Of a stretch of DNA of 64,000 nt, positions 21,416 through 31,138 are shown one piece after another. The notes beneath the pieces were generated by a model. The model did not search any database. It saw only the letters and a program-made list of their open reading frames with translations, and was not told where the DNA came from. This DNA comes from Aeromonas lacus (GTDB taxonomy: Bacteria; Pseudomonadota; Gammaproteobacteria; Enterobacterales; Aeromonadaceae), in contig NZ_JRGM01000145.1 in NCBI RefSeq assembly GCF_000764665.1, forward strand, positions 47,656 to 111,655, read 5' to 3'. Each line of letters starts with the position of its first letter. Positions within the stretch are counted from its first letter, which is position 1. The position numbers were made by a program, and so were the translations under genes.

Positions 21416-23092
21416 TTAGAAAGCTCCCAGCATCAGATGTTCTGCCACGGGGCCCAGTGCCAGCACCGGCAGGAAGGAGAGGCCGCCAATCAGCAATACG
21501 GTGATGATCAGCAGGGTAATGAAGAGCAGGCCGCGGATCGGGAAATCCCCCTCGCTTATCTCCTGGCGCGGAGCGCGGGCGAGCTGGCCGGCAATGGCCA
21601 TGATGGGGATGATGTAGCCGAAGCGACCGAGCAGCATGGCCAGACCGATGGCAATGCACTGCCAGTTGTCACCGGCAGCAAAGCCGGCGAAAGCGGAGCC
21701 GTTGTTGCCGGCAGCCGAGGCGTATGCATAGATGAGCCGTGACAGACCGTGCGGGCCATCGTGACCTATGATCGTGGCCGCATCCGGCATCAGCAGAGTG
21801 ACACCGCCGATCACCAAAACCCCCACCGGCATCACCAGCATGCTGGCGACGACCCATTTCATCTCGGTGATACCGAGGCGCTTGCCCAGATAGGTCGGGG
21901 TACGACCCACCATCAGACCGCACAGGAAGACGGTGAGCAGCACGAACAGCATCATGCCGTAGATGCCGGCCCCTACGCCGCCGAACACTACTTCACCCAG
22001 TAGCATGTTGATCATGGCGACCATGCCGGAGAGCGGGGCGAAGCTGTCGTGCATGGCGTTGACCGAGCCGTTGGAGGCGGCGGTAGTCGCCACTTCCCAG
22101 ATACTGGAGAGCACAGGGCCGAAGCGGCTCTCTTTGCCCTCCCAGTTGCCCGCTTCGCTGGCAAGATGAGTCAGGGCCGGATCCAGTTTCATCTCCTGAG
22201 TGATGGAAACGAAGAGTCCCAGTGCCAGCATGATGGTCATGGCAATGACGATAGCGCGGCTGTGGGCCATGTCTTTCACATAGCGACCCAGGGTAAAGAC
22301 CATGGCGGCGGCCAGGGTCAGCAGGGCGACCATCTCCAGCCAGTTGGAGAGGGCGGTCGGGTTCTCGAACGGGTGGGCGGAGTTGATGCCAAAGAAGCCA
22401 CCACCGTTGGAGCCGAGCTGCTTGATGGCAATTTGCGAAGCGGCCGGGCCGAGCGGCAGCAGCTGTTCCTGGCCTTCCAGAGTGTGGAACGGCAGATAGG
22501 CTGACAGGCTCTGCGGAACCCCTTGCCATACCAGCAGCAGCGCCAGGATCAGCGACATCGGCAGCAGCACGTAGAGGCAGAAACGCACCAGATCCAGCCA
22601 GAAGTTGCCAAGGTGGGTTGTCTGCTGGCGGGCGATACCGCGGAACATCGCAACCGCTACGGCAGCACCTGTGGCTGCAGAGACGAAGTTCTGGGTGGTC
22701 AGTCCTACCATCTGGCTGAAGTAGGAGAGGCTGGCCTCACCAGAATAGGCTTGCCAGTTGGTGTTGGTCATAAAGCTGACCGCAGTGTTGAAGGCGAGCT
22801 GCCAATTCAGGCCCGGCAACTGCTGCGGGTTGAGGGGTAGCAGACCCTGCGCCATCAGGATCAGGAACAGCAGGCCGAAGCCAGCGCCATTGAAGGCCAG
22901 CAGGCTGAGGGTATAGGACTTCCAGTCCTGTTCCCGTCCGTCCGTGCCGCAGCAGAACAGGGTGGCACGCTCCACGGGGGCCAGCCAGCGGCACTGGCCT
23001 TCAAATACCCGGTAGAGATAATTGCCAAGCAGAGGTGCTGGCAGCAGTACCAGCAGCACAAATGCGACGGGGTAGATCATTTCTTGCCACAT
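21416..23092 (-). CDS. kdpA: Potassium-transporting ATPase subunit KdpA
   Basis: KdpA is the potassium-channel-like, membrane-embedded subunit carrying the selectivity filter. The 558-residue protein has about ten hydrophobic segments and filter-like repeats (VSFMTNTNWQAYSGE near 109-123, KQLGSNGGGFFGINSAHPFE near 224-243, TAASNGSVNAM, ASAAGNNGSAFAGF). Length matches E. coli (557). It starts ten bases after kdpF. Confidence 0.97.
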   Translation of the reverse strand: MWQEMIYPVAFVLLVLLPAPLLGNYLYRVFEGQCRWLAPVERATLFCCGTDGREQDWKSYTLSLLAFNGAGFGLLFLILMAQGLLPLNPQQLPGLNWQLAFNTAVSFMTNTNWQAYSGEASLSYFSQMVGLTTQNFVSAATGAAVAVAMFRGIARQQTTHLGNFWLDLVRFCLYVLLPMSLILALLLVWQGVPQSLSAYLPFHTLEGQEQLLPLGPAASQIAIKQLGSNGGGFFGINSAHPFENPTALSNWLEMVALLTLAAAMVFTLGRYVKDMAHSRAIVIAMTIMLALGLFVSITQEMKLDPALTHLASEAGNWEGKESRFGPVLSSIWEVATTAASNGSVNAMHDSFAPLSGMVAMINMLLGEVVFGGVGAGIYGMMLFVLLTVFLCGLMVGRTPTYLGKRLGITEMKWVVASMLVMPVGVLVIGGVTLLMPDAATIIGHDGPHGLSRLIYAYASAAGNNGSAFAGFAAGDNWQCIAIGLAMLLGRFGYIIPIMAIAGQLARAPRQEISEGDFPIRGLLFITLLIITVLLIGGLSFLPVLALGPVAEHLMLGAF

Positions 23093-23102
23093 AGCGGATT
23101 CC

Positions 23103-23180
23103 TCACTCGTGACTGCGCGTGAGTGCGCGCAGCAGATAGACCATCAAGGCGAGGACCAGCAGCAGATATAGCCAATTCAT
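23103..23180 (-). CDS. kdpF: Kdp accessory peptide KdpF
   Basis: Reading the minus strand from the ATG at 23180 gives a 25-residue hydrophobic peptide, starting MNWLYLLLVLALMVYLLRAL and ending with a polar tail. This is the KdpF pattern: one membrane helix that stabilises KdpABC and replaces a lipid. It is the first gene of the operon, ten bases before kdpA, and is too short for most ORF callers. Confidence 0.9.
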   Translation of the reverse strand: MNWLYLLLVLALMVYLLRALTRSHE

Positions 23181-23225
23181 ATCGACTCCATTGGTGTAAT
23201 TGACGCTTAAATGGTAAGAAGAACC

Positions 23226-23276
23226 GGCGTAAAGGCGCCATAAAGCCCCATTTGACAGGCGTAAAATCGGCGTAAA
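23226..23276 (-). promoter_or_regulatory. Three TTTACGCC repeats upstream of kdpF (candidate KdpE sites)
   Basis: On the minus strand TTTACGCC occurs three times, at plus positions 23226-23233, 23258-23265 and 23269-23276. Starts are 11 and 32 bases apart, about one and three helical turns, so all face the same side. They lie 46-96 bases before the kdpF start. E. coli KdpE binds a TTTA-rich tandem site just upstream of the kdp promoter, so these are likely operators (inferred). Confidence 0.6.
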
Positions 23277-23314
23277 GAACGACGCTTTTGCGAGAGTTCT
23301 GGTGGCGAGGCGGG

Positions 23315-23342
23315 ATCAAAAAACCCGGCCTGAGCCGGGTTT
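23315..23342 (-). terminator. Intrinsic terminator after gor
   Basis: On the minus strand AAACCCGGC, a four-base loop and GCCGGGTTT form a stem followed by a T-run (plus A-run 23318-23323). It lies 54 bases beyond the gor stop and insulates gor from the kdp promoter region. Confidence 0.88.
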
Positions 23343-23395
23343 GAACGCTGGTGGATGAAGATGACCTGATAGTGACAGGCCAGCTTCCAATATGC

Positions 23396-24745
23396 TTATC
23401 GCATTGTTACAAACTCTTCCGCGCTGGTCGGATGAATGGCGACGCAGTTGTCGAAGTCCGCCTTGGTGGCACCCATCTTCATGGCGACGCCAAAGCCTTG
23501 CAGGATCTCGTCCATGGCAAAGCCGATGCCATGCAGACCAACCACCTTCTCTTCGGGGCCGACGCAGACCAGTTTCATCCGGGTAGGTTGGCGATGCTGG
23601 GTCAGCGCCGAGTACATGGCGGTGAACTGGCTACGGTAGACCTTCACCTGACCCTCACCGTATTCGGCGATGGCTTCCGGCTCGGTCAGGCCAATGGTGC
23701 CGATGGGCGGGTGGCTGAAGACCACGGTCGGCACCAGATCGTAGTTGAGGTGCTCGTTCGGCTTGTTGTTGAACAGCCGCTCGGAGAGGCGACGACCCGC
23801 TGCGACGGCTACCGGCGTGAGCTGGATGCGACCAGTGTTGTCACCTACTGCATAGATGTTGGCGATGGCAGTATTCTGGAACTTGTCGGTCGGGATGAAG
23901 CCCTTCTCGTCCAGCTCGATACCGGTGGAGGCCAGATTCAGGTTGTCGGTAGCCGGTACGCGACCGATGGCCCAGATCAGGCAGTCAACGGTGAGGTGGC
24001 GACCATCTTCCAGCTGCAGGGTCAGGCTGTTGTCAGCGTTCTTGAGCACGGCTTTGGGAATGGCGTGGGTGTGCAGCTTGGGCCCTTCCTGCGCCATGAT
24101 TTCGACCAGTGTCTCGTGGATCATGGGGTCGAAGTTGCGAAGCGGCGCGTGCTTGCGCACCACCAGATGGGTTTCTGAGCCCAGCGCCTGCATCACCCCG
24201 GCGATCTCGACGGCGATATAGCCGGCACCCACTACGGCAACCCGTTTGGGCTGGCTTTGCAGGTCAAAGAAACCGTCGGAGTCGATACCCAGCTCGGCAC
24301 CCGGGATGGCCGGAATTTCCGGACGGCCACCGGTAGCGATCAGGATGTGATCTGCGGTGTATTGCTCGCCATTGACCTCGATCGTGTTGCTATTGACGAA
24401 GCGGGCGAATCCCTTGATGACGGTGATCTGGTTCTTGCCCAGCACATTCTGATAGGAGGTGTGGATACGGCCGATGTAGGCCTGGCGGGACTCGACCAGC
24501 TTGGCCCAGTCGAAGTGGTTGAGAGTGGTGTCGAAGCCGTAATCGGCGCCATATTTCAGAGCATCGGCAATCTGGCCGGCATACCACATGGCTTTCTTCG
24601 GGACGCAGCCTACGTTGACGCAGGTTCCACCCAACTCTTTAGCTTCAATCAGGGCAACTTTCTTACCGTACATGGCAGCCCGGTTGGCAGAGGCGATACC
24701 GCCGCTGCCGCCGCCGATGGCGATATAGTCAAAATGCTGTGCCAT
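23396..24745 (-). CDS. gor: Glutathione-disulfide reductase
   Basis: Gor reduces oxidised glutathione with NADPH using FAD. The 449-residue protein shows the FAD motif [12 protein letters not shown] near 9-20, the redox-active pair Cys42/Cys47 in [13 protein letters not shown], the NADPH-binding region [17 protein letters not shown] near 170-186 and the active-site His motif AIHPTSAEE near 434-442. Length is the same as E. coli Gor (450). It is monocistronic with its own terminator. Confidence 0.97.
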   Translation of the reverse strand: MAQHFDYIAIGGGSGGIASANRAAMYGKKVALIEAKELGGTCVNVGCVPKKAMWYAGQIADALKYGADYGFDTTLNHFDWAKLVESRQAYIGRIHTSYQNVLGKNQITVIKGFARFVNSNTIEVNGEQYTADHILIATGGRPEIPAIPGAELGIDSDGFFDLQSQPKRVAVVGAGYIAVEIAGVMQALGSETHLVVRKHAPLRNFDPMIHETLVEIMAQEGPKLHTHAIPKAVLKNADNSLTLQLEDGRHLTVDCLIWAIGRVPATDNLNLASTGIELDEKGFIPTDKFQNTAIANIYAVGDNTGRIQLTPVAVAAGRRLSERLFNNKPNEHLNYDLVPTVVFSHPPIGTIGLTEPEAIAEYGEGQVKVYRSQFTAMYSALTQHRQPTRMKLVCVGPEEKVVGLHGIGFAMDEILQGFGVAMKMGATKADFDNCVAIHPTSAEEFVTMR

Positions 24746-24821
24746 TGCGAGGTTCTCCGCTCATTAAGAATGCAATCACAGCATGATGGGGATAAAGCGG
24801 CTGGCTCACAAGAGCCAGCGC

Positions 24822-26789
24822 TCAGTTATGTTGGATCGGCAGGCGAATATGGAACTCGGCGCCGTTGCCCGGTTCGCTGGCACAGTGGATGCGGCCGCGC
24901 AGCAGTTGCACCACCAGGTTGTAGATGATGTGGGTACCGAGGCCGCTACCGCCCTGACCCCGCTTGGAGGTGACAAACGGATCGAAGATGCGCGGCAATA
25001 TCTCCGGCGGAATGCCGCGACCGTTGTCGCTGTAGTCGATCAGCAGCTCTTCTCCCTGCTGCTCCACCTTGATGGTGATCTTCTTGGGTTTGTCCCAGTT
25101 GTCGAAACCATGGTTGATGGAGTTGAGGATCAGGTTTGAATAGATCTGGGTAAAGCTGCCGGGGAAGGAAAAGATAGACAGCTTGGGATCGCACTGGATA
25201 TCGACCTCGCACTGGGCCTTTTTCAGCTTGTGGCCGAGGGAGACGACCACCTGATGGAGGTTGTCGGCGAGGCTGAAGTTGTAGCGAGCTTCCGATGACT
25301 GATCGACAGCCACCTGCTTGAAGCTGGCAATCAGTTCTGAGGCGCGGCGCAGGTTGCCTTGCAGCAGCTGCATGGACTCGTCGAGGTTGACTGTGAACTC
25401 GTTGAGATAGGAGCGTGACAGCTGTTTTGACTCAATGTGCGATTTGAAGTCGGCAACCCGCTCCTGCAGATAGGAGGAGGCGGTCACACTGATACCGATC
25501 GGGGTGTTGATCTCGTGGGCCACACCGGCCACCAGTGAACCGAGGGACGCCATTTTTTCCGACTCGACCAGGGTCTGTTGAGCCTGCTTCAGATCGTCGT
25601 AAGCCTTGCCTAGCTGGGTGTTGGCTTCGCTCAGGCTGCGCGTCCGCTCGGCAACCTTGCCTTCCAGCTGCTCGTTGAGCTGGATAATCTCCCGCTCGAC
25701 CTTCTTCAGTTGGGTGATGTCGTAGCCAAACCCGATCTGGTATTTGAGGTTGGGCCCTTCGTAGAAGGGGACAAAGGTCCACTGCAGCACCAGTTCATGG
25801 GCCTGCTGGTCATGCATGATGACCACCTTGTCGGCGAGTGAGCCTTCTGCCGAGAGAATGTTGCTCAGCTCCTGACGTTGGGTGTTGCTGACAAAGAGAT
25901 CGAGCCAGTTGTGCTGCAACAGCTCCTGCTGGTGGTAGCCGGTAAGCAGAATTGCTGCCGGGTTGATACTGGCGATGGTGAGATCCGGCTCCATGCAGCA
26001 GATGACCATATTGGCCGAATTTATCAAAGTGGCAGAGAAGTCGCGCTCCTGTTGCAACTGCTCGACGGCCTGATGGCGAGCCAGCAGCTCATCGCGCAGC
26101 CGGGTGCGCATCTGGTTGAGGGTTGCGACCAGGGTATCCAGCTCATCAGGCTTTTTGCGGGGCAGGGGGCGCCCTTCCAGCTCAAGCTCCATGTCGAGCC
26201 GATCCAGATTGAACTTCTGGGCATAGCTGGCGATGCGGTTGATGTGACGAACCACCAGATAGTAAATGATGATCAGGATGCAAAACGAGACTACCAGCGT
26301 CTTGATAGTCTGGCTGACCATGATGAGCACCGATTTCTCGATCAGGCGCTGGTAGATCTGCTCCAGCGAGGCGGCTACGAACAGCTTGCCGACAATTTCG
26401 CCCTGATAGGTGAGGTTGAATTCGCGGGAGATATCGTAGCTTTCCCGCTCCACCCCCTGGGTCAGCAGCGGGACTTCGGAGTTGCCGAGCATCTCCTTGA
26501 CCATCACGAACTGCATGTTGGGCAGGTTCATGATGCCCTCGATCTGCACCTTCACCTGCTCTTCATCCAGGTTCCACAAGCTGGCAGCGATAGGCTGCAG
26601 AAAAGAGGCCTCGATTTGGCCAATGCTGTCTTCGATGACGGCAACGTCCTTGCGGTAATCCCAGGCAAGTTGCAGTGCAGTGATGATCATCGCCAGTACG
26701 GTACTGCAGACCAGAATGTAGGAGAGCAGACGGTATGAGAGTCCGTTACTGCCGACGGCCCTGGCGGTCTTGAAGAAATGTCCTGACAT
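24822..26789 (-). CDS. Membrane sensor histidine kinase with PAS domain (orphan)
   Basis: The 655-residue protein has a first membrane segment (about 20-43), a periplasmic sensor, a second segment (about 165-188), a HAMP-like linker, a PAS domain (about 245-370), a coiled-coil, and a kinase core with H box GVAHEINTPIGISV near 432-445, N box NLILNSINHGF and G boxes DNGRGIPPEI and GLGTHIIYNLVVQ. This class often pairs with unlinked regulators. No response regulator is adjacent, so output and signal are unknown. Confidence 0.88.
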   Translation of the reverse strand: MSGHFFKTARAVGSNGLSYRLLSYILVCSTVLAMIITALQLAWDYRKDVAVIEDSIGQIEASFLQPIAASLWNLDEEQVKVQIEGIMNLPNMQFVMVKEMLGNSEVPLLTQGVERESYDISREFNLTYQGEIVGKLFVAASLEQIYQRLIEKSVLIMVSQTIKTLVVSFCILIIIYYLVVRHINRIASYAQKFNLDRLDMELELEGRPLPRKKPDELDTLVATLNQMRTRLRDELLARHQAVEQLQQERDFSATLINSANMVICCMEPDLTIASINPAAILLTGYHQQELLQHNWLDLFVSNTQRQELSNILSAEGSLADKVVIMHDQQAHELVLQWTFVPFYEGPNLKYQIGFGYDITQLKKVEREIIQLNEQLEGKVAERTRSLSEANTQLGKAYDDLKQAQQTLVESEKMASLGSLVAGVAHEINTPIGISVTASSYLQERVADFKSHIESKQLSRSYLNEFTVNLDESMQLLQGNLRRASELIASFKQVAVDQSSEARYNFSLADNLHQVVVSLGHKLKKAQCEVDIQCDPKLSIFSFPGSFTQIYSNLILNSINHGFDNWDKPKKITIKVEQQGEELLIDYSDNGRGIPPEILPRIFDPFVTSKRGQGGSGLGTHIIYNLVVQLLRGRIHCASEPGNGAEFHIRLPIQHN

Positions 26790-26867
26790 GGCGTCCTTGC
26801 GGTCTGGATGTGATGTTTTTTAGTTTAACTGCTTCATGGACTTATGTCGTCTTTCCTGCAAAGCATA

Positions 26868-26892
26868 AAAAAGGCCCCGTAACGGGGCCTTT
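26868..26892 (-). terminator. Intrinsic terminator after the RND pump gene
   Basis: AAAGGCCCCG, a TAA loop and CGGGGCCTTT form a ten-base stem. On the minus strand it is followed by a T-run (plus A-run from 26868). It lies just beyond the RND stop at 26909. Confidence 0.88.
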
Positions 26893-26908
26893 TGCTTGAG
26901 ATGAACGC

Positions 26909-29900
26909 TTAGTTTCCGCTGTTTGCCTTGGGCGGAATGGTCTCATCAAAGACCGGCAGCGGTTTGTGCTCGGAGGCGAGGAAGGTGTAGATCACCGGCA
27001 GTACGAACAGGGTGAACAGGGTACCGATGGCCAGACCGGCCACGATGACGATACCGATACTGAACCGCTGGGCGGCACCTGCACCTGCTGCATAGAGCAG
27101 CGGGATCAGACCGGCAATCATGGCGGCCGTGGTCATCAGGATTGGACGCAGACGTACCTTGGCGGCCTGCATCACAGCTTCCATCCGGTTCATGCCGTGC
27201 AACAGCTGCTCCTCCTTGGCCACCTCGCAGATCAGAATACCGTGCTTGGTAATCAGACCCACCAGGGTGATGAGGCCTACCTGAGAGTAGATGTTCATGG
27301 TCGCCAGACCCCATGCGAGCGCGATCAGGGCACCACTGATGGCCAGCGGAACCGATACCATGATCACCAGCGGGTCGCGTACCGATTCGAACTGGATGGC
27401 CAACACCAGGAAGATGATGGCCAGTGCCAGTGCGAAGGTGGCGTAGAGCGCATTACCTTCGGTGACGAACTGGCGAGCTTCACCCATGAAGTCGTAGCGA
27501 TAGCCTTGCGGCAGCTTCTCGTCGGCAGTGGTCTTGAACCAGTTGATGGCATCACCCATGGCAACCCCGGGCGCCGGAACCGCACCTATGGTAGCGGAGT
27601 TCAGCTGGTTGAAGTGGGGCAGGGCGCGCGGCTCACCGACCACTTCAATGCTGATCAGACTGCCCAGCGGGATCGACTTGCCGTCAGCGGCGCGGACGTA
27701 GTACCCCTTCATGGATTCCGGGTTGAGGCGATATTTGCGCTCGACCTGCGGGATCACTTCATAAGAGCGGCCATCCAGGTCGATACGGTTGACGTAACCG
27801 TCCGCCATCATGGTACCCATGGTGATACCTATGTCCTGCATGGTGATGCCGTAGGCACCCGCCTTGTCCTTGTCGATCTTGATCTTCATGGTGGCAGAGT
27901 CGTAGTTCAGATCGAGATCCGAGTAGACGAACTGACCATTGCTCTCGGCCGCGCTCAGCATCTCGCCAGCCACCAGGAACAGGCTTTCGAAGCTGTTCGG
28001 AGTAGTGATGACGAACTGGATCGGCAGACCGCTGGAAGCACCCGGCAGTTCAGGGAACTGGAAGGTGGTGATGGCCATGCCCGGGATGTCTTTCACCAGC
28101 TTGGCGACTCGATCCAGCACCTCTTTCTGGCTCGCGTCACGTTGGCTCCAGGGCACCATGGAGGCGATACCGAACGCCTGGTTGGAGTTGAACACACCGG
28201 AGAAGACCTGGGAGTAGGCGATTTCCGGCTGCTCATCCAGGATCTTGTTCACATCGGCCATGGTGTTTTCGATGTAGTCCAGGTTGGCGTTGGAGGGGGC
28301 TGTCCCCAGTACCGCCATTACCCCTTTATCTTCCGACGGTGCCAGTTCGCTCGGAATGAACTTGAACAGCAGCGGCAGGCTGGCGAAGACGATGATGGCA
28401 AAGAGCACTACCACGATGCGTTTTTGCATCACGGCGTGCAGCATGCGGTCATAGCGATCGGTCATCCGCTCCAGTAGGTGGTGGACTGTGCTTTCGAACT
28501 TGCTTGGCGTTTCGTTGGCCCGGAGCATCTTGGAGCACATCATCGGCGACAGGGTCAGGGCGATGATGCCCGAAACGAACACGGCGCCCGCCAGGGTCAG
28601 GGCAAACTCCTTGAACAGTGAACCTGTGATACCGCCCATCAGGGCGATCGGCGCGTATACCGCCGCCAGCGTGACGGTCATGGCGATAACCGGCACGGCG
28701 ATTTCGCGAGTACCGATAATGGCTGCCCGGAAGGGCTCTTCACCCTCCTTGATGTGACGGTCCACGTTCTCCAGCACCACGATGGCGTCATCCACCACCA
28801 GACCGATGGCCAGTACCATCGCCAGCAGAGTCATCAGGTTTATCGAGAAGCCGAACATGTCCATCATCATCACCACGCCGATAAGACTGAGCGGGATGGT
28901 GATGATCGGGATGATGACCGCGCGGAACGAGCCCAGGAACAGGGTAATCACCACCAGTACGATGGCGGCCGCTTCCAGAATGGTCTTGATAACCTCGCTG
29001 ATCGATTCGTTGATGGCGATGGTTGAGTCATACAGCACGTTCACCTGCATGGTGCTCGGCATGTTGCGCTTCAGACTCGGCAGCAGCTCCAGTACATCGT
29101 GGGCGATGTTGATGGGGTTGGCAGTCGGTGCGGCGTTGACGGCCATAACCACGGCTTCGCGGCCGTTGGCGCTGGCACGGTAGACGTCGTGGCTCTTCTC
29201 CATCGTGACCTTGGCGATGTCGGAGAGACGGATCACCTTGCTGTCACGGCTTGCTACCACCAGACGCTTCAGCTCTTCGATATCACCGACCTGCGTTTCG
29301 GCATTGCCGTTGAAGAGGGTGAAGTAACCGGTCGCCTGACCCGTGGCCGACTGATAGTTGTTGCTGTTGAGCACTGTCATCACGTCGCTGGCGGTCAGAT
29401 TGAACGCCGCCATCTTGGCCGGATCCAGCCATACCCGCAGCGCAAACTTCACACCACCGTAGAGGTCAACCTTGGAGACCCCGCCGACGGTAAAGAGCTG
29501 CGGTTTGATAACCCGCTCCAGATAGTCGGTGATCTGGCTGGAGTTGAGCTCCGGGCTGGTGAAACCGAGGTAGAGCACCGCTGTGGTTGAACCGGTGGAG
29601 GAGGTGACCGAGGGGTCTTCCGCCTCTTTGGGCAACTGGGAGCGCACCGAGTTGACCTTGGCCAGGATGTCGGACAGCGCGGCATTCGGGTCAGTGTTGA
29701 GCTTCATGTACGCGGTGACGGTGGAGCTGCCCAGCTGGCTTGAGGAGGTCATGAAGTCTATGTTGTCGGCTTGCGCGACCGCCTGTTCGAGCGGCTGGGT
29801 GATGAACCCCTGGATCAGGTCGGCACTGGCACCGTAATAGCTGGTGCTGACCGTGATCACCGTGTTGGTCACCTCGGGGTATTCCCGTACCTGCATCTTG

Positions 29901-29989
29901 AAGACTGCCTGAAAGCCCAGCAGGGCGATCAGGAAGCTGAGCGAGATCGCCAGCACGGGTCGTTTTATGAATATGTCAGTAAATCGCAT
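26909..29989 (-). CDS. RND multidrug efflux permease (inner-membrane HAE1 type)
   Basis: The 1026-residue protein is an AcrB/MexB-family proton-drive pump: MRFTDIFIKRPVLAISLSFL at the start, the TM4 proton-relay pair in GLVVDDAIVVLENV near 403-416, the TM10 lysine in GLITKHGILICEVAKEE, and about 12 membrane segments flanking two porter loops. It works with the adjacent fusion protein and presumably an unlinked TolC-type channel, as none is encoded here. It is the last gene of tetR-MFP-RND. It is of the MexK/VexK-like subgroup rather than AcrB itself (tentative). Confidence 0.93.
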   Translation of the reverse strand: MRFTDIFIKRPVLAISLSFLIALLGFQAVFKMQVREYPEVTNTVITVSTSYYGASADLIQGFITQPLEQAVAQADNIDFMTSSSQLGSSTVTAYMKLNTDPNAALSDILAKVNSVRSQLPKEAEDPSVTSSTGSTTAVLYLGFTSPELNSSQITDYLERVIKPQLFTVGGVSKVDLYGGVKFALRVWLDPAKMAAFNLTASDVMTVLNSNNYQSATGQATGYFTLFNGNAETQVGDIEELKRLVVASRDSKVIRLSDIAKVTMEKSHDVYRASANGREAVVMAVNAAPTANPINIAHDVLELLPSLKRNMPSTMQVNVLYDSTIAINESISEVIKTILEAAAIVLVVITLFLGSFRAVIIPIITIPLSLIGVVMMMDMFGFSINLMTLLAMVLAIGLVVDDAIVVLENVDRHIKEGEEPFRAAIIGTREIAVPVIAMTVTLAAVYAPIALMGGITGSLFKEFALTLAGAVFVSGIIALTLSPMMCSKMLRANETPSKFESTVHHLLERMTDRYDRMLHAVMQKRIVVVLFAIIVFASLPLLFKFIPSELAPSEDKGVMAVLGTAPSNANLDYIENTMADVNKILDEQPEIAYSQVFSGVFNSNQAFGIASMVPWSQRDASQKEVLDRVAKLVKDIPGMAITTFQFPELPGASSGLPIQFVITTPNSFESLFLVAGEMLSAAESNGQFVYSDLDLNYDSATMKIKIDKDKAGAYGITMQDIGITMGTMMADGYVNRIDLDGRSYEVIPQVERKYRLNPESMKGYYVRAADGKSIPLGSLISIEVVGEPRALPHFNQLNSATIGAVPAPGVAMGDAINWFKTTADEKLPQGYRYDFMGEARQFVTEGNALYATFALALAIIFLVLAIQFESVRDPLVIMVSVPLAISGALIALAWGLATMNIYSQVGLITLVGLITKHGILICEVAKEEQLLHGMNRMEAVMQAAKVRLRPILMTTAAMIAGLIPLLYAAGAGAAQRFSIGIVIVAGLAIGTLFTLFVLPVIYTFLASEHKPLPVFDETIPPKANSGN

Positions 29990-30004
29990 CGCAGATCTCC
30001 GCGC

Positions 30005-31138
30005 TTACAGCATCGGGGTTTGTGCCGGAACGGCCAGAGCATCGTTCTCGACCACATGCACCTTGGTGTCATTGCTCAGACGAACCTGGCCTGACAGTAC
30101 GATCTCGTCGCCAGCCTGGATGCCGGAGAGCACGTGCACGTCATTGCCACGGCGCTCACCCGCTTTGACGACTACCTGCTTGGCGCGTTTGACCATCACC
30201 TTCTTGCCCTCTTTGTCGGTCTCTTCGCTCTCTTTGAGCACGTAGACGTTCTGACCGTAGAGAGTGAAGGAGATGGCAGACTGTGGCACCACGATCTGGT
30301 TCTGTACGGTTGGCAGGATGATGCTGGCGCGGGCAAACATGCCGGAGCGGAGCTGGCCATCGTTGTTCGGGATATCCGCCTGCACCTGGATCAGGCCGCT
30401 CTGGTAGTTGACGGCAGGCTCGATGGCGGTGATGTGGCCATCAAACTGGGTCTGGGGATAAGCATCCACATTGATTTTGATGGTCTGACCCAGTTTGATT
30501 TTGGAGATATCGGTCTGGGGCACGGTGAAGCGCAGACGCATCACGCTGGTGTCTTCCAGACGCACGATATCGGTACCCGGTTGCAGGTACTGACCCAAGA
30601 AGACATTGCGCAGACCGACCACGCCGCTGAAGGGGGCGCGGACTTCACGACGGGCAATGGTCGCCTTCAGACTCTCGATATCCGCTTCCAGCGAGCGATA
30701 GGCTGCTTCGGCTTCATCCAGCTGCTCTTTGGAGATGGAGCTGGTCTTGTAGAGGTTCTGGAAACGGTCGAATTTGGCTTTTGCCGCCGGTAGCTTGGCC
30801 TGGGAGGCGCGCAGATTGGCCTTCTCCACGCTGGAGTCGAGGCTCAGCAGCAGCTGGTCAGCCTTGACCGGCTTGCCTGATTCGAAGGTGATGGCATCAA
30901 TGGTGCCGGCCAGCTCGGTCGAGAGGGTAACACCCTGATTCGGCTCGATGAAGCCGATCGCCTCGATGGTCGGGATCCAGTCCTGCGCCTTGGTTACCAT
31001 GGCCGTTACCGGGAAATCTGGCTCTGGCCGGTTGGCCATGTATTTGGCAATCATTTTCTGTTTAAACAAATTGAAGCCGATGACGCTGCCAAACAAGGCG
31101 ATCGCTATCAGCAACATAATGGCCATCCACTTTTTCAT
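30005..31138 (-). CDS. RND efflux periplasmic adaptor (membrane fusion protein)
   Basis: The 377-residue adaptor links the RND pump to an outer-membrane channel. It starts MKKWMAIMLLIAIALFGSVI, one N-terminal membrane segment, then a lipoyl half-motif (GFIEPNQGVTLSTELAG near 62-78, ESGKPVKADQLLLSLD), a coiled-coil hairpin (about 105-165), and beta-barrel segments (PFSGVVGLRNVFLGQYL). The start at 31138 overlaps the tetR stop by four bases, supporting it over a longer ORF. The stop is 15 bases before the RND start. Confidence 0.94.
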   Translation of the reverse strand: MKKWMAIMLLIAIALFGSVIGFNLFKQKMIAKYMANRPEPDFPVTAMVTKAQDWIPTIEAIGFIEPNQGVTLSTELAGTIDAITFESGKPVKADQLLLSLDSSVEKANLRASQAKLPAAKAKFDRFQNLYKTSSISKEQLDEAEAAYRSLEADIESLKATIARREVRAPFSGVVGLRNVFLGQYLQPGTDIVRLEDTSVMRLRFTVPQTDISKIKLGQTIKINVDAYPQTQFDGHITAIEPAVNYQSGLIQVQADIPNNDGQLRSGMFARASIILPTVQNQIVVPQSAISFTLYGQNVYVLKESEETDKEGKKVMVKRAKQVVVKAGERRGNDVHVLSGIQAGDEIVLSGQVRLSNDTKVHVVENDALAVPAQTPML

